Below, piece by piece: positions 48,405 through 61,289 of a DNA stretch of 64,000 nt. A model generated the notes under the pieces. That model was not told where the DNA came from and did no database searches. It saw only the letters and a list, made by a program, of their open reading frames with translations. Origin of the DNA: Pseudomonas nitroreducens (GTDB lineage: Bacteria > Pseudomonadota > Gammaproteobacteria > Pseudomonadales > Pseudomonadaceae); contig NZ_JACHLI010000027.1 in NCBI RefSeq assembly GCF_014204515.1, positions 45,308 to 109,307 of the forward strand, in the 5' to 3' direction. A program made the translations under genes and the position numbers. The stretch's first letter is position 1; each line of letters starts with the position of its first letter.

Positions 48405-49465
48405 TGATGACCGAGCTGTCGTTTACCCTCGCCGAACTGGCTGCGCAACTCGATGCCGAGTTGCGTGGCGATCCCGCTCAGGTGATCAGCGGGCTGGCCA
48501 CCCTGCAGGACGCAGGCGCCGGCCAGTTGAGCTTCCTGGCCAATCCGCAGTACCGCAAGTTCCTCGATGACAGCCAGGCCGGCGCCGTCCTGCTGACCGC
48601 CGCTGACGCCGAAGGCTTCAGCGGCAATGCGCTGATCGTCGCCAATCCCTACCTGGCCTACTCCGGCCTGTCCCACCAGTTCGACCGCAAGCCCAAGGCG
48701 CCGGTCGGCATTCATCCCACCGCGGTGGTTGATGAAGGGGCTCAGGTCGATGCGTCTGCCAGTGTCGGTCCCTATGCCGTGATCGAGGCGGGCGCGCAGA
48801 TCGGCGCCAATGTCACGATCGGTGCGCATTGCTTCGTCGGCGCGCGCAGCGTGATCGGTGAAGGCGGCTGGCTGGCTCCGCGGGTGACCCTCTACCACGA
48901 CGTGCGCATTGGCAAGCGCGTGGTGATCCAGTCCGGTGCCGTGCTAGGCGGCGAGGGCTTCGGCTTCGCCAACCACAAGGGCATCTGGCAGAAGATCGCG
49001 CAGATCGGCGGCGTGACCCTGGGGGATGACGTCGAGATCGGCGCCAATACCACCATCGATCGTGGTGCGCTGTCCGATACCCTGGTGGGTAACGGCGTGA
49101 AGCTGGACAACCAGATCATGATCGCCCACAACGTGCAGATCGGCGATCACACCGCCATGGCCGGCTGCTGCGGGATTTCCGGCAGCGCCAAGATCGGCAA
49201 GCACTGCATGCTCGCCGGTGGTGTCGGCCTGGTCGGGCATATCGAGATCTGCGACAACGTCTTCGTCACCGGGATGACCATGGTGACCCGTTCGATCACC
49301 GAACCGGGTTCCTACTCCTCCGGTACCGCCATGCAGCCCGCGGCGGAATGGAAGAAAAGCGCCGCGCGCATTCGTCAGCTGGATGACATGGCTCGTCGCC
49401 TGAAACAGCTGGAAAAGCACGTGGCCGCCGTGACCCCAAGCGGAGACGCTCCATCAGATGCGTGA
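48404..49465 (+). CDS. lpxD: UDP-3-O-(3-hydroxyacyl)glucosamine N-acyltransferase
   Basis: The 353-residue LpxD performs the third step of lipid A synthesis. The N-terminal uridine-binding domain (ISGLATLQDAGAGQLSFLANPQY) precedes a left-handed beta-helix of hexapeptide repeats (VTIGAHCFVGARSVIGEGG) with VLGGEGFGFAN and KLDNQIMIAHNVQIGDH, which carries the catalytic His. A C-terminal helix follows. The start is ATG 48404 or 48407 (two tandem ATGs). Confidence 0.96.
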   Translation: MMTELSFTLAELAAQLDAELRGDPAQVISGLATLQDAGAGQLSFLANPQYRKFLDDSQAGAVLLTAADAEGFSGNALIVANPYLAYSGLSHQFDRKPKAPVGIHPTAVVDEGAQVDASASVGPYAVIEAGAQIGANVTIGAHCFVGARSVIGEGGWLAPRVTLYHDVRIGKRVVIQSGAVLGGEGFGFANHKGIWQKIAQIGGVTLGDDVEIGANTTIDRGALSDTLVGNGVKLDNQIMIAHNVQIGDHTAMAGCCGISGSAKIGKHCMLAGGVGLVGHIEICDNVFVTGMTMVTRSITEPGSYSSGTAMQPAAEWKKSAARIRQLDDMARRLKQLEKHVAAVTPSGDAPSDA

Positions 49466-49513
49466 TCCACGCATTTTTTGGCGTTTCCCCTTTCTGAACA
49501 GGCTCCCCTGAAC

Positions 49514-49954
49514 ATGATGGACATCAACGAGATTCGCGAATACCTGCCTCATCGCTACCCCTTCCTGCTGGTGGATCGGGTGGTCGAGCTGGACATCGAA
49601 GGCAAGCGCATTCGCGCCTACAAGAATGTCAGCATCAACGAGCCGTTCTTCAATGGCCACTTCCCGCAGCACCCGATCATGCCGGGCGTGTTGATCATCG
49701 AGGCGATGGCCCAGGCGGCCGGCATCCTCGGCTTCAAGATGCTCGACGTGAAGCCGGCCGACGGCACCCTCTACTACTTCGTCGGCTCCGACAAGCTGCG
49801 CTTCCGCCAGCCGGTGCTGCCGGGTGACCAGCTGCAACTGAACGCCCAGTTCCTCAGCGTCAAGCGCGGCATCTGGAAGTTCGACTGCAATGCCACCGTT
49901 GACGGCAAGCCGGTATGCTCGGCCGAAATCATCTGTGCGGAACGCAAACTATGA
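49514..49954 (+). CDS. fabZ: 3-hydroxyacyl-[acyl-carrier-protein] dehydratase FabZ
   Basis: The 146-residue hot-dog-fold dehydratase of fatty-acid elongation has YLPHRYPFLLVDRV, NVSINEPFFNGHFPQHPIMPGVLIIEAMAQ (catalytic His in GHFP and the Glu) and KLRFRQPVLPGDQL. ATG 49514 gives the P. aeruginosa start MMDINEI; the frame opens at 49478. The stop overlaps lpxA by 4 bp. Confidence 0.97.
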   Translation: MMDINEIREYLPHRYPFLLVDRVVELDIEGKRIRAYKNVSINEPFFNGHFPQHPIMPGVLIIEAMAQAAGILGFKMLDVKPADGTLYYFVGSDKLRFRQPVLPGDQLQLNAQFLSVKRGIWKFDCNATVDGKPVCSAEIICAERKL

Positions 49955-50727
49955 GTTTGATCGATCCTCGCGCCATCATCGACCCGCGCGCAAAGCTGGC
50001 TGACGACGTAGAAGTGGGCCCCTGGTCCATGGTCGGGCCGGATGTGGAGATCGGCGAAGGTACGGTGATCGGTCCGCACGTGGTGGTCAAAGGCCCCACG
50101 AAGATCGGTAAGCACAATCGGATATTCCAGTTCTCCAGCGTTGGCGAGGACACCCCGGACCTGAAGTACAAGGGCGAGCCGACTCGCCTGGTGATCGGTG
50201 ATCACAACGTGATCCGCGAGGGTGTCACCATCCACCGCGGCACCATCCAGGACCGTTCGGAAACCACCATCGGCGATCACAACCTGTTCATGGCCTATGT
50301 GCACATCGGCCACGACAGTGTGATCGGCAACCATTGCATCCTGGTGAACAACACCGCGCTGGCGGGCCATGTTCACGTGGATGACTGGGCGATCCTCTCC
50401 GGCTACACCCTGGTCCACCAGTTCTGCCGCATCGGCGCCCACGCCTTCTCGGGCATGGGCACCACCATCGGCAAGGACGTCCCGGCCTATGTCACGGTCT
50501 TCGGCAACCCCGCCGAGGCCCGCAGCATGAACTTCGAAGGCCTGCGCCGTCGCGGTTTCAGCGCCGAGTCGATCCAGGCGCTGCGCCGGGCCTACAAGGT
50601 GGTCTACCGCCAGGGCCTGACGGTGGACGAGGCGCTGGCCGAACTGGCCGAAGTCTCCGCGCAGTTCCCGGAAGTCGCGGTGTTCCGCGATTCCATCCAG
50701 AGCTCCACCCGCGGCATCACCCGCTGA
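49951..50727 (+). CDS. lpxA: UDP-N-acetylglucosamine acyltransferase
   Basis: The 258-residue LpxA commits UDP-GlcNAc to lipid A. Hexapeptide-repeat beta-helix: IIDPRAKLADDVEVGPWSMV, IGEGTVIGPHVVVKGP, GDHNLFMAYVHIGHDSVIGNHCIL (catalytic His region), LAGHVHVDDWAILSGYTLVHQFC. A helical C-terminus begins at NFEGLRRRGFS. ATG 49951 overlaps the fabZ stop (ATGA). Confidence 0.97.
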   Translation: MSLIDPRAIIDPRAKLADDVEVGPWSMVGPDVEIGEGTVIGPHVVVKGPTKIGKHNRIFQFSSVGEDTPDLKYKGEPTRLVIGDHNVIREGVTIHRGTIQDRSETTIGDHNLFMAYVHIGHDSVIGNHCILVNNTALAGHVHVDDWAILSGYTLVHQFCRIGAHAFSGMGTTIGKDVPAYVTVFGNPAEARSMNFEGLRRRGFSAESIQALRRAYKVVYRQGLTVDEALAELAEVSAQFPEVAVFRDSIQSSTRGITR

Positions 50728-50729
50728 CC

Positions 50730-51872
50730 ATGCAACCGACCGCACGCAAGCTGCGCGTCGCCCTGGTCGCGGGCGAGGCGTCCGGCGATATCCTCGGCTC
50801 CGGCCTCATGCAGGCGCTCAAGCAGCGCCACCCTGACATCGAGTTCATCGGTGTCGGTGGTCCGCGCATGCAGGCCGAAGGGCTGCAGTCGCACTTCCCG
50901 ATGGAGCGTCTGGCCGTCATGGGCCTGGTCGAGGTGCTCGGCCGCCTGCGCGAACTGCTGCGCCGGCGCAAGGACCTGGTGCAGATGCTGATCGCCGCCA
51001 GACCGGACGTGTTCATCGGTATCGATGCGCCGGACTTCAACCTGACGCTCGAATTGAAGCTGCGCCGTGCGGGCATCCGCACCGTGCACTACGTCAGCCC
51101 GTCGGTGTGGGCCTGGCGACAGAAGCGCGTACTGAAGATCAAGCAAGCCTGTGACCTGATGCTCGCGCTGTTCCCCTTCGAAGCGCGCTTCTACGAAGAA
51201 CATGCGGTGCCGGTGCGTTTCGTCGGCCACCCGCTGGCCAATACGATTCCGCTGGAGGCCGACCGCGCCGGTGCGCGCGAGCGCCTGGGCCTGCCGCAGG
51301 ACGCCAGCGTCGTTGCCCTGCTGCCGGGTAGCCGGGGAGGGGAGGTCGGCAAGCTCGGCGCATTGTTCCTCGATACCGCCCAGCGCCTGCTCCAGGATCG
51401 CCCCGGCCTGCGCTTCGTGCTGCCCTGCGCGAGCCCCGAGCGTCGTGTGCAGATCGAAGAAATGCTCGCCGGCCGCGATCTGCCGGTGCAGCTGCTCGAT
51501 GGTGCCTCCCACGAGGCCCTGGCCGCCTGCAATGCCGTATTGATTGCCTCCGGCACCGCCACGCTGGAAGCGCTGCTGTACAAGCGGCCGATGGTCGTCG
51601 CCTACAAGGTGGCGCCCATGACCTACCGCATCCTCAAGCGCCTGGTGAAGAGCCCGTATATCTCGCTGCCGAACCTGCTGGCCGGGCGCCTGCTGGTGCC
51701 GGAACTGATCCAGGACGCCGCCACGCCCGAGGCGCTGGCCGCTACGCTGTTGCCGCTGCTGGACGATGGCAGCGTGCAGACCGAACCCTTCGACGCCATC
51801 CACCGCGCCCTGCGCCAGGATGCGTCCGCGCAGGCCGCCGAAGCGGTGCTCGCCCTGGTGGAGAAACGCTGA
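50730..51872 (+). CDS. lpxB: Lipid-A-disaccharide synthase
   Basis: The 380-residue GT19 enzyme joins UDP-2,3-diacylglucosamine and lipid X. Motifs are RVALVAGEASGDILGSGLM, EFIGVGGPRMQAEGL, FIGIDAPDFN, VHYVSPSVWAWRQKRV, FVGHPLANTIP and LIASGTATLEALLYKRPMVVAYK. It lies 2 bp after lpxA and shares one base with the rnhB start codon. Confidence 0.97.
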   Translation: MQPTARKLRVALVAGEASGDILGSGLMQALKQRHPDIEFIGVGGPRMQAEGLQSHFPMERLAVMGLVEVLGRLRELLRRRKDLVQMLIAARPDVFIGIDAPDFNLTLELKLRRAGIRTVHYVSPSVWAWRQKRVLKIKQACDLMLALFPFEARFYEEHAVPVRFVGHPLANTIPLEADRAGARERLGLPQDASVVALLPGSRGGEVGKLGALFLDTAQRLLQDRPGLRFVLPCASPERRVQIEEMLAGRDLPVQLLDGASHEALAACNAVLIASGTATLEALLYKRPMVVAYKVAPMTYRILKRLVKSPYISLPNLLAGRLLVPELIQDAATPEALAATLLPLLDDGSVQTEPFDAIHRALRQDASAQAAEAVLALVEKR

Positions 51873-52483
51873 TGCAGATGGGCCTGGATTTCGCCCTGGT
51901 GGAAGAACTGGTCGCCGGCGTCGACGAAGTGGGCCGTGGCCCGCTGTGCGGCCCGGTGGTCACGGCGGCGGTGATCCTCGATCCGGCGCGGCCGATCAGC
52001 GGGCTGAACGACTCCAAGAAGCTCACCGAAGCCAAGCGTGAAAAGCTCTTCGACGAGATTCGCGAGAAAGCCCTGGCCTGGTGCATCGCTCGCGCGGACG
52101 TGCACGAGATCGACCAGCTGAACATCCTCCATGCCACCATGCTCGCCATGCAGCGTGCGGTGGAAGGCCTGAGCGTCACGCCGAAACTGGCGCTGATCGA
52201 CGGCAACCGTTGCCCGAAACTGCAGGTGCCGTCCGCGCCGGTGGTGCAGGGCGATGCCAAGGTGCCGGCCATTGCTGCCGCGTCGATCCTGGCCAAGGTC
52301 AGCCGCGACCGCGAGATGCAGGAAATGGAAGCGCTGTACCCCGGCTACGGCATCGGCGGGCACAAGGGCTACCCGACTCCCGTGCACCTCGAAGCCCTCA
52401 GGCGCCTGGGGCCGACACCTATCCATCGGCGCTCCTTCGGCCCGGTGCGCGCCCTCCTGGAAAACCCCGCCGGCATCCTGTAA
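51872..52483 (+). CDS. rnhB: Ribonuclease HII
   Basis: The 203-residue RNase HII removes ribonucleotides from RNA-DNA hybrids. Motifs are VAGVDEVGRGPLCGPVVTAAVIL (catalytic Asp-Glu), GLNDSKKLTEAKRE, LIDGNRCPKL and KVPAIAAASILAKVSRDREM. The start is ATG 51872 or 51878. In this genome dnaE follows directly. Confidence 0.96.
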   Translation: MQMGLDFALVEELVAGVDEVGRGPLCGPVVTAAVILDPARPISGLNDSKKLTEAKREKLFDEIREKALAWCIARADVHEIDQLNILHATMLAMQRAVEGLSVTPKLALIDGNRCPKLQVPSAPVVQGDAKVPAIAAASILAKVSRDREMQEMEALYPGYGIGGHKGYPTPVHLEALRRLGPTPIHRRSFGPVRALLENPAGIL

Positions 52484-52585
52484 CACCCTGTTATTACTCT
52501 GGAATTCCTCGCGGCCTGTGGCCCGTCGGTGAGTTGAATCAGCCGGCGCGACCGCTGGCCCATTGATCCCTGTAGCTTTGCGGAC

Positions 52586-52607
52586 AGCCCCGGTACAATC
52601 CGGGGCT
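52586..52607 (+). other. Hairpin with -10-like loop between rnhB and dnaE
   Basis: AGCCCCGG and CCGGGGCT form a perfect 8-bp stem. The loop is TACAAT, a good -10 hexamer. CTTGCCG and TTTTT follow. The structure could terminate rnhB transcripts or be the -10 of a dnaE promoter (a matching -35 is weak). Confidence 0.45.
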
Positions 52608-52637
52608 TGCCGTTTTTCGCGTTTGCCAAGGACCACC

Positions 52638-56168
<3,531 letters not shown>

Positions 56169-56295
56169 TGAAGTCCGCTAGTGAAGCCGGTGGCCAAAGG
56201 CCGCCCGCCAGCCAGTCTCGACCCTCGGCGCCCGATACCGTAAGGTAGGGCGCCTACGGACCAGGCCCAGCCGCCAACAGAACGACGGATAGCCC

Positions 56296-57246
56296 ATGAA
56301 CCCGAATTTTCTCGATTTCGAACAGCCCATCGCCGACCTGCACGCCAAGATCGAAGAGCTGCGGCTGGTCGGCAACGACAACGCCCTGAACATCACCGAC
56401 GAAATCTCCCGTCTTCAGGAAAAGAGCAAGGCGCTGACCGAGAACATCTTCGGCAACCTGTCCAGCTGGCAGATCGCCCAGCTGGCGCGCCATCCACGTC
56501 GCCCCTACACCCTGGACTACATCGAGCACATCTTCAGCGAGTTCGAGGAGCTGCACGGTGACCGTCACTTCGCCGATGACGCGGCAATCGTTGGCGGCGT
56601 CGCCCGCCTGGAAGACCAGCCGGTGATGATCATCGGTCACCAGAAGGGCCGCGAAGTGCGCGAGAAGGTGCGCCGCAACTTCGGCATGCCGCGTCCGGAA
56701 GGCTACCGCAAGGCCTGCCGCCTGATGGAAATGGCCGAACGCTTCAAGATGCCGATCCTGACCTTCATCGACACCCCCGGCGCCTACCCGGGCATCGACG
56801 CCGAAGAGCGCGGCCAGAGCGAGGCCATCGCCTGGAACCTGCGCGTCATGGCGCGCCTGAAGACCCCGATCATCGCCACCGTGATCGGTGAAGGCGGCTC
56901 CGGCGGCGCACTGGCCATCGGCGTGTGCGACCAGCTGAACATGCTGCAGTACTCCACCTACGCGGTGATCTCGCCCGAAGGTTGCGCCTCGATCCTCTGG
57001 CGCACCGCCGAGAAGGCGCCGGAAGCGGCCGAAGCCATGGGCATCACCGCCAATCGCCTGAAGGACCTGGGTATCGTCGACAACATCATCCCCGAGCCGC
57101 TGGGCAGCGCCCACCGCGACCCGGCGGCCATGTCCGAGACCATCCGCCAATCCCTACTCGGTCAGCTCGATACCCTCAAGCAGCTTAGCAGCGAAGAACT
57201 CCTAGCGCGCCGCTACGAGCGCCTGATGAGCTACGGCATCGCCTGA
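56296..57246 (+). CDS. accA: Acetyl-CoA carboxylase carboxyltransferase subunit alpha
   Basis: The 316-residue AccA of the first fatty-acid synthesis step starts NPNFLDFEQPIADLHAKIEEL. It has HPRRPYTLDYI, GDRHFADDAAIVGGVARL, GMPRPEGYRKACRLME, FIDTPGAYPGIDAEERGQSEAIA and the crotonase-fold active site GEGGSGGALAIGVCDQLNML. The 127-bp gap from dnaE shows no clear terminator or promoter. Confidence 0.97.
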   Translation: MNPNFLDFEQPIADLHAKIEELRLVGNDNALNITDEISRLQEKSKALTENIFGNLSSWQIAQLARHPRRPYTLDYIEHIFSEFEELHGDRHFADDAAIVGGVARLEDQPVMIIGHQKGREVREKVRRNFGMPRPEGYRKACRLMEMAERFKMPILTFIDTPGAYPGIDAEERGQSEAIAWNLRVMARLKTPIIATVIGEGGSGGALAIGVCDQLNMLQYSTYAVISPEGCASILWRTAEKAPEAAEAMGITANRLKDLGIVDNIIPEPLGSAHRDPAAMSETIRQSLLGQLDTLKQLSSEELLARRYERLMSYGIA

Positions 57247-57315
57247 TCGATGCCTGTGGCGCAGCGCGGGTGACGGGGTATCCTTGCCTCGTCCCCGACC
57301 CTGCCGACCTGCGCC

Positions 57316-58635
57316 ATGTCTGCTGAACTGCAATCCAGACTGCTGAGTTTCCTCGCTCCCTGGCGTCATGCGCCGGCGTGGTGCGTCGCGCTGTCCGGCG
57401 GCCTGGATTCCACCGTTCTCCTGCATCTCCTGGCGCAGCTTGCCCGTCGCGAGTCCTTGCCGCCGATTTCCGCCATTCATGTGCACCACGGCCTGCAGGC
57501 CGTCGCTGACGGCTGGCCGGAGCATTGCCAGCAGTTGTGCGATGGACTTGGCGCGCCATTGCAGGTCGTACGCGTGCGGGTCGACGGAGGTGCGAGCCTG
57601 GAGCGCGCCGCCCGCGAGGCACGTTATGCGGCATTCACGGCTGCGCTGGGGGAGGGCGGCTGCCTGCTGACTGGCCAGCACCGTGACGATCAGGCGGAAA
57701 CCGTGCTGTTCCGGTTGTTCCGTGGCGCCGGGGTGCGAGGCCTTTCCGGCATGGCTGGCCAGCGTCCGCTGGGCGCTGGCATGCTGCTTCGTCCGCTGCT
57801 GGGGATAACTCGTACTGAGCTGGAGCGCTATGCCCTCAACCATGGGCTGAGCTGGGTTGAGGACCCCTCCAATGCCAGCGATGACTACGACCGCAACTAC
57901 CTGCGCAACCGGGTGTTGCCGGGCATCGTCGAGCGCTGGCCTTCGGCCGTCGAAACCATCGCTCGCAGCGCCGAGCATCTGGCGGAAGCCGACGGGCTGC
58001 TGGGCGAACTGGCGCGTAATGACCTGCTCTCGGCCGGTGCACGCGATGAGTACATCGGCATGCAATTACCCTCCCTGGCCATTGCTGCGCTGGTGGAACT
58101 GAGTGAGCCGCGCCAGCGCAATGCCCTGCGTCACTGGCTGGCTCCCCTGGCGCGCTTGCCGGACACGGCGCACTGGGCCGGTTGGCGGGACCTGCGCGAT
58201 GCCCGCGAAGACGCCGAGCCGATCTGGCGCCTTGCCGATGGCGAGCTGCGTCGTGCCCACGGACGGCTCTGGTGGCTGGCCAGGCCCTGGCTCGGTTTCG
58301 TACCGGTGAATCAGCCCTGGAGCGATCCATCGCAGCCGATTTCGCTGCCGGGCAACGGCGCGTTGCGCTTCGAAGGCGAGCCGCCGGGCGGCCCGCTGGA
58401 AATCCGCTATCGGCAGGGTGGCGAGGTGATGGCCCTGTCCGGGCGCGGTAGTCGCGACCTCAAGCGCCTGCTCAACGAAGCGGCGATTCCGGCCTTCCTG
58501 CGCGGCCGTCTGCCGCTGCTCTGGCGAGCCGACGAACTGCTCGGCGTCGCGCTGCTGCCGAGCCTGCGGGTGGAGGCGGGGCAGGGCTGGACACTGCGCT
58601 GGACACCTCCGACGAATGACTCGGGTTTGAGCTGA
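57316..58635 (+). CDS. tilS: tRNA(Ile)-lysidine synthase
   Basis: The 439-residue ATP-PP enzyme converts C34 of the CAU-anticodon tRNA-Ile to lysidine. P-loop CVALSGGLDSTVLLHLL (residues 27-32 SGGLDS), IHVHHGLQA, LTGQHRDDQAETVLFRLFRGAGVRGLSGM, WVEDPSNASDDYDRNYLRNRVLP and a C-terminal TilS-C domain (VMALSGRGSRDLKRLLNEAAIPAF). It is 69 bp after accA. Confidence 0.95.
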   Translation: MSAELQSRLLSFLAPWRHAPAWCVALSGGLDSTVLLHLLAQLARRESLPPISAIHVHHGLQAVADGWPEHCQQLCDGLGAPLQVVRVRVDGGASLERAAREARYAAFTAALGEGGCLLTGQHRDDQAETVLFRLFRGAGVRGLSGMAGQRPLGAGMLLRPLLGITRTELERYALNHGLSWVEDPSNASDDYDRNYLRNRVLPGIVERWPSAVETIARSAEHLAEADGLLGELARNDLLSAGARDEYIGMQLPSLAIAALVELSEPRQRNALRHWLAPLARLPDTAHWAGWRDLRDAREDAEPIWRLADGELRRAHGRLWWLARPWLGFVPVNQPWSDPSQPISLPGNGALRFEGEPPGGPLEIRYRQGGEVMALSGRGSRDLKRLLNEAAIPAFLRGRLPLLWRADELLGVALLPSLRVEAGQGWTLRWTPPTNDSGLS

Positions 58636-58674
58636 TAGCGGCTTTCCGGTAGACTACGCTCCCGTCTTGTACAG

Positions 58675-58750
58675 CTCCTGTTGATTCGCCTGCGAATCAG
58701 TGGGAGTTCGCTATTTTCACGACGAAGTCGTGAGCCGGGTCTCGTACCCG
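58675..58750 (+). promoter_or_regulatory. Structured pyrG leader with three consecutive hairpins
   Basis: Hairpin 1: CTCC...TGATTCGC/GCGAATCA...GGGAG (58675-58706). Hairpin 2: CACGAC-GAA-GTCGTG (58718-58732). Hairpin 3: CGGGT-CTCGT-ACCCG (58736-58750). They lie in the 171-bp spacer between tilS and pyrG, 56-130 bp before the ATG. None has a T run, so they are not simple terminators. A leader-based control of CTP synthase is possible but unproven. Confidence 0.45.
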
Positions 58751-58806
58751 ACACCTTCGCTTCCCCGGCGGCCGAGCCGCCTAAACGCTGACATTCAGGG
58801 CTTTTC

Positions 58807-60435
58807 ATGACGCGCTACATCTTCGTCACGGGTGGTGTTGTTTCTTCATTGGGGAAAGGCATCGCCTCGGCTTCCTTGGCTGCCATTCTGGAAGCGCGTG
58901 GCCTGAAGATCACGATGCTCAAGCTGGACCCCTACATCAACGTCGATCCGGGCACCATGAGCCCGTTCCAGCACGGTGAGGTGTTCGTCACCCACGACGG
59001 CGCGGAAACCGACCTCGATCTGGGCCACTACGAGCGCTTTGTTCGTACCACCATGACCCAGAACAACAACTTCACCACCGGCCGCGTCTACATGGACGTG
59101 CTGCGCAAGGAGCGCCGTGGTGATTATCTGGGTGCCACCGTGCAGGTCATCCCGCACATCACCGACGAGATCAAGCGTCGCATCATCAAGGGCGCCGGCG
59201 ATGCCGACGTGGCCCTGGTGGAAGTCGGCGGTACCGTCGGCGACATCGAGTCGCAACCCTTCCTCGAGGCCATCCGCCAGCTGCGCGTGGAGATCGGTTC
59301 GCGCCGCGCCATGCTGATGCACCTGACGCTGGTCCCGTACATCGCCACCGCTGGCGAGACCAAGACCAAGCCGACCCAGCACTCGGTCAAGGAACTGCGT
59401 TCCATCGGCCTGCAGCCGGACATCCTGGTCTGCCGTTCCGACCACCCGGTGGACGTGTCCTCGCGCCGCAAGATCGCCCTCTTCACCAACGTGGAAGAGC
59501 GCGCAGTCATCTCGCTGGAAGACGTCGACACCATCTACCGCATTCCGTCCGTGCTGCATGCCCAGGGCGTCGATGACTTCGTCGTCGAGCGCTTCGGCCT
59601 GGAGTGCGGCCCGGCTGACCTGTCCGAATGGGACCGCGTGGTCGACGCCAAGCTCAACCCCGAGCGTGAAGTCACCATCGCCATGGTCGGCAAGTACATG
59701 GAACTGCTCGACGCCTACAAGTCGCTGATCGAAGCCATGACCCACGCCGGCATCCAGAGCCGTACCAAGGTCAACCTGCGCTACATCGACTCCGAGGACA
59801 TCGAGCAGCAGGGCACCAGCCTGCTCGAAGGCGCCGACGCCATCCTGGTTCCGGGCGGCTTCGGCCTGCGCGGCGTGGAAGGCAAGATCACCGCCGTGCA
59901 GTACGCCCGTGAGAACAAGGTTCCGTACCTGGGCATCTGCCTGGGTATGCAGGTGGCCGTCATCGAATACGCCCGCAACGTGCTGGGCTGGACCGATGCC
60001 AACTCCACCGAGTTCGACAAGTCCAGCGGCCACCCGGTCGTCGGCCTGATCACCGAATGGCAGGACGCCACCGGCGCCACCGAAGTGCGCACCGAAGCTT
60101 CCGACCTGGGCGGCACCATGCGCCTGGGCGCCCAGGAATGCCTGCTGTCCGCCGGCACCCTGGTGCACGACTGCTATGGCAAGGAAGTGATCGTCGAGCG
60201 TCACCGTCACCGCTACGAAGTGAACAACAACCTGCGTCCGCAACTGGAAGCCGCCGGCCTGAAGATTTCCGGCCGCTCCGGCGACGGCGCGCTGGTGGAA
60301 GTCGTGGAAGCGCCGGATCATCCGTGGTTCGTGGCCTGCCAGTTCCACCCGGAATTCACTTCCACCCCGCGTGATGGCCACCCGCTGTTCAGCGGCTTCG
60401 TCAACGCCGCCCTGAAACAAGCCGGGAAAGCCTGA
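58807..60435 (+). CDS. pyrG: CTP synthase
   Basis: The 542-residue enzyme makes CTP from UTP, ATP and glutamine. N-terminal synthetase: FVTGGVVSSLGKGIASASLA, KLDPYINVDPGTMSPFQHGEVFV, TDLDLGHYERF, VALVEVGGTVGDIESQPFLEA. C-terminal class I glutaminase: ILVPGGFGLRGVEGKI, YLGICLGMQVAVIEYAR (nucleophile Cys), FHPEFTS (His, Glu). It supplies the CTP used by CdsA, TagD and IspD encoded in this window. kdsA follows after 2 bp. Confidence 0.98.
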   Translation: MTRYIFVTGGVVSSLGKGIASASLAAILEARGLKITMLKLDPYINVDPGTMSPFQHGEVFVTHDGAETDLDLGHYERFVRTTMTQNNNFTTGRVYMDVLRKERRGDYLGATVQVIPHITDEIKRRIIKGAGDADVALVEVGGTVGDIESQPFLEAIRQLRVEIGSRRAMLMHLTLVPYIATAGETKTKPTQHSVKELRSIGLQPDILVCRSDHPVDVSSRRKIALFTNVEERAVISLEDVDTIYRIPSVLHAQGVDDFVVERFGLECGPADLSEWDRVVDAKLNPEREVTIAMVGKYMELLDAYKSLIEAMTHAGIQSRTKVNLRYIDSEDIEQQGTSLLEGADAILVPGGFGLRGVEGKITAVQYARENKVPYLGICLGMQVAVIEYARNVLGWTDANSTEFDKSSGHPVVGLITEWQDATGATEVRTEASDLGGTMRLGAQECLLSAGTLVHDCYGKEVIVERHRHRYEVNNNLRPQLEAAGLKISGRSGDGALVEVVEAPDHPWFVACQFHPEFTSTPRDGHPLFSGFVNAALKQAGKA

Positions 60436-60437
60436 GC

Positions 60438-61283
60438 ATGAGCCAGAAGATCATCCGCGTCGGTGATATCCAGATCGGCAACGACCTGCCGTTCGTGCTG
60501 TTTGGCGGCATGAACGTGCTGGAGTCGCGCGACCTGGCGATGCAGGTCTGCGAAGAGTACGTGAAGGTTACTCAGAAGCTCGGTATCCCTTACGTGTTCA
60601 AGGCCAGCTTCGACAAGGCCAACCGTTCCTCGATCACCTCGTTCCGTGGTCCGGGCATGGAAGAGGGGCTGAAGATCTTCGAAGAGATCAAGAAGACCTT
60701 CAACGTGCCGGTCATCACCGACGTGCACGAGCCCTACCAGGCCGCTCCGGTGGCCGAGGTCTGCGACATCATCCAGCTGCCGGCCTTCCTGTCCCGGCAG
60801 ACCGACCTGGTCGTGGCCATGGCCGAAACCCGCGCGGTGATCAACATCAAGAAGGCCCAGTTCCTCGCGCCGCAGGAGATGAAACACATCCTGCGCAAGT
60901 GCGAGGAAGCGGGTAACGACCAGTTGATCCTCTGCGAGCGTGGCTCCTCCTTCGGGTACAACAACCTGGTGGTGGACATGCTCGGCTTCGGCATCATGAA
61001 GCAGTTCGAGTACCCGGTGTTCTTCGACGTGACCCATGCCCTGCAGATGCCGGGCGGTCGCGCTGATTCCGCCGGCGGCCGCCGCGCCCAGGTCACCGAC
61101 CTGGCCAAGGCCGGCATGAGCCAGGGCCTCGCCGGCCTGTTCCTGGAGGCCCATCCGGACCCCGAGAACGCCAAGTGCGACGGTCCGTGCGCCCTGCGCC
61201 TGAACAAGCTCGAGCCTTTCCTGTCCCAGCTCAAGCAGCTGGACGACCTGGTCAAGAATTTCCCCACTATCGAGACTGCCTGA
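60438..61283 (+). CDS. kdsA: 3-deoxy-D-manno-octulosonate 8-phosphate synthase
   Basis: The 281-residue TIM-barrel enzyme condenses arabinose-5-phosphate and PEP to Kdo-8-phosphate for LPS inner core. Motifs are FVLFGGMNVLESRDLAM, YVFKASFDKANRSS, VPVITDVHEPYQAAPVAEVCDIIQLPAFLSRQTDLV, CERGSSFGYNNLVVDM, FFDVTHALQMPGG and LFLEAHPDPENAKCDGPCALRL. A 13-bp hairpin follows the stop. Confidence 0.97.
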   Translation: MSQKIIRVGDIQIGNDLPFVLFGGMNVLESRDLAMQVCEEYVKVTQKLGIPYVFKASFDKANRSSITSFRGPGMEEGLKIFEEIKKTFNVPVITDVHEPYQAAPVAEVCDIIQLPAFLSRQTDLVVAMAETRAVINIKKAQFLAPQEMKHILRKCEEAGNDQLILCERGSSFGYNNLVVDMLGFGIMKQFEYPVFFDVTHALQMPGGRADSAGGRRAQVTDLAKAGMSQGLAGLFLEAHPDPENAKCDGPCALRLNKLEPFLSQLKQLDDLVKNFPTIETA

Positions 61284-61289
61284 GGATCG

